From assembly GCA_964405075.1 (NCBI GenBank), contig CAYOMP010000021.1, positions 1-28,040 of the forward strand: DNA of 28,040 nucleotides, in the 5' to 3' direction. A model generated the notes under the pieces. The model made no database searches, was not told the DNA's origin, and saw only the letters and a list, made by a program, of their open reading frames with translations. The stretch comes from CAYOMP01 sp964405075 (GTDB lineage: Bacteria; Bacillota; Clostridia; Lachnospirales; Lachnospiraceae). This document shows, piece by piece, positions 23,070 to 28,040 of the stretch. The number at the start of each line of letters is the position of its first letter. Position 1 is the first letter of the stretch. Position numbers and translations under genes: made by a program.

Positions 23070-24347
23070 CTATTTAATTAAATCTTTTCCACCCATATAT
23101 GGTCTTAATGCTTCTGGTATTCTAATTGATCCATCTTCATTTAAGTTATTTTCAAGGAATGCAATTAACATTCTTGGTGGTGCAACTACTGTGTTATTCA
23201 ATGTATGAGCAAAATATTTACCACCTTCACCAACTACACGAATCTTAAGTCTACGAGCCTGAGCATCCCCTAAGTTTGAACAGCTACCAACTTCAAAATA
23301 TTTCTTTTGTCTTGGTGACCAAGCTTCAACGTCTATAGATTTAACCTTAAGATCTGCTAAATCTCCTGAACAACATTCAAGAGTTCTAACTGGAATATCT
23401 AATGAACGGAATAAATCAACTGTATTCTGCCATAATTTATCAAACCACATTGGACTCTCTTCTGGTTTACATACAACTATCATTTCCTGTTTTTCAAACT
23501 GATGAATTCTATATACACCACGTTCTTCAATACCATGTGCTCCCTTTTCTTTTCTAAAACATGGTGAATAGCTTGTTAATGTATATGGAAGAGATTCTTC
23601 TTTATTAATTGTATCAATAAATTTACCAATCATTGAATGCTCACTTGTTCCGATAAGATAAAGATCTTCACCTTCGATTTTGTACATCATGGCATCCATT
23701 TCGTCAAAGCTCATTACACCGGTAACGACATCGCTTCTAATCATAAAAGGAGGTACACAATAAGTAAATCCTCTTTCAATCATAAAATCTCTGGCATATG
23801 AAATAACTGCTGAATGTAATCTGGCAATATCTCCCATTAAATAATAGAATCCATTACCGGCTACTTTTCTAGCACTATCAAGGTCAATTCCGTTTAATTT
23901 TTCCATAATATCTGTATGATATGGTACCTCAAAATCAGGAACAACTGGTTCACCATATTTCTGAATTTCTACGTTTTCACTATAATCTTTTCCTATTGGT
24001 ACACTTGGATCAATGATGTTTTGAATTGTCATCATAATCTTTTTAATCTTTTCACCTAACTCTGCCTCTTTAGCTTCCAATTCAGCTAATCTGTCAGCAT
24101 TAGCATTTACCTGAGCCTTTATCTCTTCCGCTTCATCCTTTTTGCCCTGTGCCATTAATGCACCAATTTGTTTAGATAAGCTCTTTCTACTAGCTCTTAA
24201 ATCATCTGCTTCCTGCTGAGTCTTTCTACTTTCTGCATCTAATTCAATAACTTCATCAACTAATGGAAGCTTTCTATCCTGAAATTTTTTCTTAATGTTT
24301 TCTTTTACTACATCTGGATTTTCTCTTAAAAATTTAATATCTAACAT
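23070..24347 (-). CDS. serS: Seryl-tRNA synthetase
   Basis: 425 residues, the normal length. The N-terminal tRNA-binding coiled coil covers about 27-105 (ELDAESRKTQQEADDLRASRK and onward). The class II catalytic core has motif 2 (CFRKEKGAHGIEERGVYRIHQFEKQE) and motif 3 (NTVVAPPRMLIAFLENN), with the Ser-specific VGSCSNLGDAQARR. It charges tRNA-Ser with serine. AGGAGG precedes the ATG. Expression is controlled by the T-box leader just upstream, and its terminator lies at 22838-22878. Confidence 0.97.
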   Translation of the reverse strand: MLDIKFLRENPDVVKENIKKKFQDRKLPLVDEVIELDAESRKTQQEADDLRASRKSLSKQIGALMAQGKKDEAEEIKAQVNANADRLAELEAKEAELGEKIKKIMMTIQNIIDPSVPIGKDYSENVEIQKYGEPVVPDFEVPYHTDIMEKLNGIDLDSARKVAGNGFYYLMGDIARLHSAVISYARDFMIERGFTYCVPPFMIRSDVVTGVMSFDEMDAMMYKIEGEDLYLIGTSEHSMIGKFIDTINKEESLPYTLTSYSPCFRKEKGAHGIEERGVYRIHQFEKQEMIVVCKPEESPMWFDKLWQNTVDLFRSLDIPVRTLECCSGDLADLKVKSIDVEAWSPRQKKYFEVGSCSNLGDAQARRLKIRVVGEGGKYFAHTLNNTVVAPPRMLIAFLENNLNEDGSIRIPEALRPYMGGKDLIK

Positions 24348-24422
24348 TTTTTCCTCCTATTTTAAACGGATTACTCCGTATATTTACTTTTTAATATTCA
24401 ATACAGTAATCGTTGATTGGCA

Positions 24423-24608
24423 TAAAAAAAATCCTAACATCCCTAAAAATATGGGACGAAAGAATTCCGCGTTGCCACCCAAATTGCAAATATATAATTT
24501 GCCTCTTTGATGTACGATAAAGGATACAAACCTTAGAGCTTTGTCACTCTCTGCTAGAAAGTAGATAGATTTACCGCTTTACTGATTCTCACCATCCATC
24601 AGCTCTCT
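24423..24608 (-). promoter_or_regulatory. T-box leader (tRNA-Ser sensing) of serS
   Basis: The minus strand contains the T-box core GGGTGGCAACGCGG (24480-24467), which pairs with the uncharged tRNA acceptor end. After it, CGTCCC...GGGATG plus flanking pairs form a terminator stem ending in eight T (to 24423). The Stem I base is AGAGCT/AGCTCT (24601-24606 with 24535-24540), with a k-turn-like CTGATGG/GTGAC above it. The right side of Stem I contains TCTAGCAGA, in which both TCT and AGC are Ser codons, consistent with the gene. Uncharged tRNA-Ser should favour the antiterminator and raise serS expression. Which of the two triplets is the specifier cannot be settled by eye. Confidence 0.92.
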
Positions 24609-24750
24609 GAAAAAGTTAAATAAATCATTGTTTTCATCATTGCTTTTACTATATTCAACTATTTAATATAATAAAACATCCCCCCCATATTTTGCAAGCC
24701 CTTTTATGAATTATTTTTCCTATAATTTAATATATTACACATTACACAAA

Positions 24751-24782
24751 AACCTACTAAAGCTTTTACACTTTAGTAGGTT
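24751..24782 (-). repeat. Islet hairpin repeat R1
   Basis: Perfect 12-bp arms AACCTACTAAAG / CTTTAGTAGGTT around CTTTTACA. On the minus strand it is followed by TTTTTG, so it resembles a terminator. It is the outermost copy next to serS. Confidence 0.8.
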
Positions 24783-24874
24783 GGGTTTAATTAATACTTT
24801 GCTATCACTTATCCTGTATAATTAAACCTCTTCATTGTATTTTTCATAATTACCATAATACCTTTCTAGGCTAA

Positions 24875-24906
24875 AACCTCCCCTAGCTTTTATACTGAAA
24901 TAGGTT
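24875..24906 (-). repeat. Islet hairpin repeat R2
   Basis: Arms AACCTCCCCTAG / CTGAAATAGGTT around CTTTTATA, with an imperfect stem. It lies about 50 bases after the HipA-like stop and probably serves as its terminator on the minus strand. Confidence 0.75.
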
Positions 24907-24955
24907 AAGTTAATTTATTATAGTATTTAGTTTTTTAATGTATCTTTTTATCTTG

Positions 24956-25954
24956 TTAAATTACATCATGAATATTTTGTAAGAGTTGTAATCTTTTTCT
25001 GAACATATTTGATTCTTCTTTATTCATACTTTTCTCAATATCTAATGTATCCTTTATCTGTCTAAGTCCAACTTTTTTAACTGCCTCTATTGCAGTCTCT
25101 CTTTGCGACTTTATTGCTGGAAATTCCGGCAAACACATAGCCCCGTCTAATGTATCATACGCTTGAAAGCTTCGATTAAAATCCATAATAGGATACAAAC
25201 TAATTGATTTATTACTACTATTTTCAATTAGTAATCCCCAATTTTCTTGGTGTCTATCAGTATTTCCAACTAAATAATCAATAATATTCATACCATAGTA
25301 TCCTATTGGGTCTAGCTCTTTTATAAATAATAGTGAGTCTATATCATGATTACATGCATAAACATCAAAAGCCATTTTTGTTACCAATGAATATTCTTTT
25401 GAAGTAATAATATCACTTTCTGTAACTGGTTCTCCTTTGTAATCAGCTGCTCTATAAACTACCTGTGGGAAATCGAAACATTGTGCTACTGCACTTGCTA
25501 GCAATTCTTTCCTAACTATCTCTCTTCCACCATCTTTTAATAGTTTAAAGCCCTCTTGTGTTCTAATCCATGCCTTTGGGAATACCCCACCAGTAGATAA
25601 ATCCTGTGCTAACTCTTTATTGGTTACAGTTAGCATTTTTCCTCTTAAAGATAAATCTACAACTGCTTTATTTAAGTTGTTATCATATAAATTTATTTCT
25701 TTATATTTTATATCTTCATTTTCTTTCTTTACCCAATAAACATCTATTAATGATACACAATGATAAGCAATTGAAATCATCGCTCTCTCTTTATCAGTAT
25801 TTGCCTGAGCAGCACCTATACAATTCATAATTTCCTTTGCGTATTGTCGGTCTAATGTAAGAACTCTTGAAGCACACCAATGATAAAAATTAGTAACATT
25901 GTTTACTAAAGTATCAATATCTGTATCTTCCTCTAAGTACAAATCGTATGGCAT
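24956..25954 (-). CDS. HipA-like protein kinase (N-terminus in another frame)
   Basis: 332 residues in this frame. HipA-like kinase features: a Lys in FPKAWIRTQEGFKLLKDGG, an Asp/His catalytic loop VGNTDRHQENWG (229-240), and the metal-binding MDFNRSF (257-263, DFG equivalent). Known HipA kinases phosphorylate a translation target such as GltX; the target here is unknown. The segment begins MPYDLYLEEDTDIDT, and relatives as I recall them carry about 40 more residues before it. Those residues appear to be encoded by the small overlapping ORF at 25933-26067, so this is a programmed -1 frameshift, a one-base deletion or a sequencing error. The ATG at 25954 has AGGTGA 15 bases away, too far for an efficient RBS. 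No HipB-type antitoxin is adjacent. Confidence 0.75.
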   Translation of the reverse strand: MPYDLYLEEDTDIDTLVNNVTNFYHWCASRVLTLDRQYAKEIMNCIGAAQANTDKERAMISIAYHCVSLIDVYWVKKENEDIKYKEINLYDNNLNKAVVDLSLRGKMLTVTNKELAQDLSTGGVFPKAWIRTQEGFKLLKDGGREIVRKELLASAVAQCFDFPQVVYRAADYKGEPVTESDIITSKEYSLVTKMAFDVYACNHDIDSLLFIKELDPIGYYGMNIIDYLVGNTDRHQENWGLLIENSSNKSISLYPIMDFNRSFQAYDTLDGAMCLPEFPAIKSQRETAIEAVKKVGLRQIKDTLDIEKSMNKEESNMFRKRLQLLQNIHDVI

Positions 25955-26067
25955 AAATTTATACTTACTTCACCTGATGTACTAACTGTAGCAACAACAC
26001 TTTCTTGGTGCATAACACAATATACCACTTTTTTATGATTAAAATTATTTGATTTTGATAATTGCAT
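25933..26067 (-). CDS. 44-codon ORF, probable N-terminal part of the HipA-like kinase
   Basis: ATG at 26067 behind a strong AGGAGGTG. The product opens with MQLSKSNNFNHKKVVYCVMH and later has VVATVSTSGEVSI. It overlaps the kinase frame by 22 bases and is one frame away. The 'VMH....VA.....G.' pattern is what I recall at the N-terminus of clostridial HipA-like proteins. Inserting one A in the ATAAATTT run would join it to the kinase as ...VSIKFMPYDLY. The heptamer A-AAT-TTA (25960-25954) lies in the correct phase for -1 slippage. Confidence 0.6.
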   Translation of the reverse strand: MQLSKSNNFNHKKVVYCVMHQESVVATVSTSGEVSINLCHTICT

Positions 26068-26128
26068 TTCAACACCTCCTCGTCTTATCATACCACTTTT
26101 TCTGTATAAATAATACTAGTAAAAAGAA

Positions 26129-26159
26129 AACCTACCTTAGCTTTTACACTAAGTAGGTT
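26129..26159 (-). repeat. Islet hairpin repeat R3
   Basis: Arms AACCTACCTTAG / CTAAGTAGGTT around CTTTTACA, starting within four bases of the ATPase stop. The minus strand continues TTTTCTTTTT, so it is a probable terminator. An extended -10-like TGGTATGAT (26087-26095) follows before the next ORF. Confidence 0.8.
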
Positions 26160-26162
26160 TGG

Positions 26163-27227
26163 TTAAAATACATTTGATTTTTCTAAATCGTCTGACTGTG
26201 TTTTTAATAATGTAAGAAACTTTTCAAATTTTGTCCCTATAAGTAGTGATTTAATTTTAGGATTCTCCAATTCAAATTCGCACTTTTCTCTTTTAAAATC
26301 ATTACATTCCGTGCATTCTTTATAATAACAATCAGACAACACTGAATGCTTTCCTTTATGATATCGTGGTTGTATATTATCGCAATACTTATTTGCAGCA
26401 TATTCAAAATAGTTCTCCCAGCTATTGTAACGATTAGCATACACAAATAAATTCTCTAGCTCATTTCCCAATTCTTTATTATCTTTGAAAAAATTACTTC
26501 TAACAACTACCTCCTCAAAACATTCATAATCATCTATTAAAGTTATTTTATGTGTTTGTTGATTTAGTCCTATCAAACCAAGTATTTTAAAAATATTAAA
26601 ACCGAAAGATGCTGTATCTAGCAATATTAGAATATTTCTGTGTTTTTTACATAGAAGTTCTATATCTTTATAAATAGAGTCCTTCCCACAAGAAGCTGCC
26701 TGTACTTCTATATCAGATATTCTGTTATAGAAGTCATAACCCCTCCCGCTATCTTCACAGACACAAATCGTATACTTTGTAGCATAATCGCTCTTGTAAA
26801 TTGGTTCTAAATATCTAGTTATGCCATCTTGTGTGGTTAATCTAAACATTGCTTGTGTACTAATAGGTAATTTATTCAAGGCATCTTTAGGTTCCAATTC
26901 TTCTCTACATATAGAAATCAACCATAAATTATTCTCTACTAAATATTTCATTATGCCTGCAAATCTTTTGTCACTTAAAACAGAGAAATCATCGGCAATA
27001 AGAATACTATCCTTCATATTTGTAATAGTGATTAACCAGGTATCTTCCTGCAGTATTACCACTGGATATGTTGCATCTATTGTAACCCCAATTATATCAC
27101 CTTGAATAAGATCCACCAAGTACGTTTTGCCAACACCACTATCGCCTCTGATAATATTTATTCTTCTGTTGAATTCCAAATTACATTTATAAAACTCTGA
27201 ATCAACCTGCAACTTTATAGAATTCAT
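26163..27227 (-). CDS. P-loop ATPase with Cys cluster, partner of the DUF4869 gene
   Basis: About 354 residues. An N-terminal strand-rich start (MNSIKLQVDSEFYKCNLEFN) leads into Walker A GDSGVGKT (28-35). A Walker B-like ILIADD follows near 75-80. The second half has CEDSGRGYDFY (Glu about 158), then GKDSIYKDI and ILILLDTASFG (Asp about 204), then TLIDD, an order reminiscent of a TOPRIM fold, but only loosely. A C-terminal C-x4-C-x2-C-x7-C cluster (about 300-316) may bind zinc. The start could be the ATG at 27248, but GGGG nine bases before the ATG at 27227 favours the shorter form. It overlaps the DUF4869 gene, so the two are coupled. Function unknown; a role in defence or conflict is inference. 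Confidence 0.7.
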   Translation of the reverse strand: MNSIKLQVDSEFYKCNLEFNRRINIIRGDSGVGKTYLVDLIQGDIIGVTIDATYPVVILQEDTWLITITNMKDSILIADDFSVLSDKRFAGIMKYLVENNLWLISICREELEPKDALNKLPISTQAMFRLTTQDGITRYLEPIYKSDYATKYTICVCEDSGRGYDFYNRISDIEVQAASCGKDSIYKDIELLCKKHRNILILLDTASFGFNIFKILGLIGLNQQTHKITLIDDYECFEEVVVRSNFFKDNKELGNELENLFVYANRYNSWENYFEYAANKYCDNIQPRYHKGKHSVLSDCYYKECTECNDFKREKCEFELENPKIKSLLIGTKFEKFLTLLKTQSDDLEKSNVF

Positions 27228-27636
27228 GATACCAACCCCATCTATCATTTATTATTGTGTCTGTGTCTAATATTAATGCTGTAAAATCTCTAGGAAATGT
27301 CATATAATATCTTAAGCATATTGTTAAATCTTTCATCTCTGCCAGCTCTAAAATAAATGGTGCACAATTATCTCCACAACTAGTAGCATTGAAAATATAA
27401 TCTGTTTCATACATCATTATAAGTGCTTTTGCTCCTGTAGATAACTTATCTGCTAGAAAATTACCTTGTTGATTCCTAAGTATATCTCCATCTACCACCT
27501 CAGCGTGATCTATTTCCCTTATAACTCTCTTCACAAAGTCATGTTTAAACCATTCCGTTTTTTTTATATAAGTAAAATTCTTATCTATTTTAGTGATAAC
27601 TTTATCGAAGTCTTTTCTTATCTGAATCTTTAACAT
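27202..27636 (-). CDS. DUF4869 family protein
   Basis: 144 residues. The DUF4869-like core is in the second half: LSTGAKALIMMYETDYIFNATSCGDNCAPFILEL, with a conserved-looking CGDNC (87-91), then KDLTICLRYYMTFP. There is no signal peptide or membrane segment. GAGGTGATGAT precedes the ATG. An extended -10 (TGTTATAAT, 27672-27664) lies upstream. The 3' end overlaps the ATPase gene by 26 bases (47 if the longer ATPase start is used), which points to stoichiometric co-expression. Biochemical function unknown. Confidence 0.75.
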   Translation of the reverse strand: MLKIQIRKDFDKVITKIDKNFTYIKKTEWFKHDFVKRVIREIDHAEVVDGDILRNQQGNFLADKLSTGAKALIMMYETDYIFNATSCGDNCAPFILELAEMKDLTICLRYYMTFPRDFTALILDTDTIINDRWGWYHEFYKVAG

Positions 27637-27663
27637 ATCATCACCTCACAATTATAATATTCT

Positions 27664-27672
27664 ATTATAACA
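27664..27672 (-). promoter_or_regulatory. Extended -10 promoter of the DUF4869-ATPase pair
   Basis: TGTTATAAT on the minus strand, about 28 bases before the start codon, preceded by sequence that matches the corresponding stretch after R3 (AGTATTATTT...AAGTG). Confidence 0.5.
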
Positions 27673-27707
27673 CTTATCTCTTGAAAATAATACTCTTAGT
27701 AAAATAA

Positions 27708-27739
27708 AACCCACTCTAGCTTTTACACTATGAGATTAT
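27708..27739 (-). repeat. Islet hairpin repeat R4
   Basis: AACCCACTCTAG / CTATGAGATTAT around CTTTTACA. The loop is identical to R1 and R3, and the stem is shorter (CTCTAG with CTA-T-GAG). The minus strand continues TTTTATTTTA. It marks the outer border of the islet next to the EamA-type gene. Confidence 0.7.
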
Positions 27740-27874
27740 ATTTATTTCTTTCGGATTATGAGAAAGCGAATTTATGAAAGATGTTTTTTCTCCCTTGCTT
27801 GATCCCATATCTATCTTACATCCACAATATAACCAAAGTTAAAGGAATTAATTATAGCAGTATAACTACTCTTT

Positions 27875-28040
27875 CTATTCTTTAACGCGATTTACCAAAT
27901 AAATACCACTACATACAAGAACCAATGCTAATAAAAGTTCCACTCCAAAAGTTGATTGCTCTCCTAAGAAAATAAATGATAATATTACGCTAAATATTGG
28001 ATTAGTAAAAGAATATACCGCAACCTTTCCTACAGGATTG
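27875..28040 (-). CDS. EamA/DMT-superfamily transporter, C-terminal fragment (5' end outside window)
   Basis: About 55 codons running in from the window edge. NPVGKVAVYSFTNPIFSVIL and FIFLGEQSTFGVELLLALVLV, then GIYLVNRVKE, match the last two membrane helices of EamA drug/metabolite transporters (the 'P.f..i.....l.E' pattern). The substrate cannot be inferred. It is the chromosomal gene on the far side of the islet. Confidence 0.8.
   Translation of the reverse strand, partial: NPVGKVAVYSFTNPIFSVILSFIFLGEQSTFGVELLLALVLVCSGIYLVNRVKE

Larger units (their letters stand above)
24348..24955. other. Region between the HipA-like gene and serS: T-box plus two hairpin repeats
   Basis: Contains the serS T-box leader (24423-24608), a run of seven C (24680-24686), and hairpin repeats R1 (24751-24782) and R2 (24875-24906). 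Between R1 and R2 only a 12-codon frame can be read (MKNTMKRFNYTG on the minus strand), perhaps a relic of a lost gene. Confidence 0.55.

Noticed and set aside
24680..24686. Run of seven C as a phase-variable tract
   Set aside because: It lies upstream of the T-box and is short; nothing links it to a coding switch.
25933..26067. HipB-type antitoxin for the HipA-like kinase
   Set aside because: The small ORF has no helix-turn-helix pattern and instead looks like the missing kinase N-terminus.
24751..27739. Integron attC sites
   Set aside because: The repeats lack the RYYYAAC/GTTRRRY core pair and there is no integron integrase in view.
24751..27739. CRISPR-like array
   Set aside because: Four copies separated by whole genes, irregular spacing and divergent arms; no spacers or cas genes.

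Overview
The window is an AT-rich stretch of a low-GC Firmicute chromosome, most likely a Lachnospiraceae-type Clostridium. The evidence is a Clostridium symbiosum-like pyruvate phosphate dikinase, strong AGGAGG ribosome binding sites, a T-box leader on serS, DUF1292 and DUF1540 proteins, and DUF4869 and HipA-like accessory genes of the kind familiar from that family. Assignment to genus is not possible from what I can see. Two runs of ten N (936-945 and 22097-22106) interrupt coding sequence and behave as assembly gaps of unknown length.

Left part (1-6400): the 3'-truncated ppdK on the minus strand with a long upstream region; a tandem pair of paralogous zinc-ribbon/helix-turn-helix proteins; a double-domain hemerythrin; an Asn/Arg-rich disordered protein; and a divergent DUF1292 protein. 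Middle (6400-12900): a UvrD-type helicase divergent from a complete spermidine/putrescine ABC operon (potABCD), then a two-domain DUF1540 protein. Next (12900-24700), nearly all on the minus strand: a membrane diguanylate cyclase with a second, degenerate GGDEF-like domain; a SulP anion transporter; the miaB-GNAT pair; a small cupin and a lactate/malate-dehydrogenase-family enzyme; peptide chain release factor 3 (prfC); and seryl-tRNA synthetase (serS) behind a T-box leader.

Right part (24700-27870): an accessory islet between serS and an EamA-type transporter that runs off the window edge. It holds a HipA-like kinase whose N-terminus sits in a separate overlapping frame with a slippery-type heptamer at the junction, and an overlapping pair made of a DUF4869 protein and a P-loop ATPase with a C-terminal Cys cluster. 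Four degenerate copies of one hairpin repeat (12-nt arms, near-constant 8-nt loop) bracket these genes. On the coding strand each reads as a terminator, and two of them are followed by similar extended -10 promoter-like sequence. This cassette-like arrangement is the most unusual thing in the window and the best candidate for an undescribed system.

Regulatory features that can be read directly include several sigma-A-type promoters, intrinsic terminators after most operons, the serS T-box, operator-like palindromes upstream of ppdK, potA, sulP and the cupin gene, and a 9-mer (AGTCTTGAA) found shortly upstream of four minus-strand starts. No tRNA, rRNA, CRISPR array, transposase or integrase was seen.
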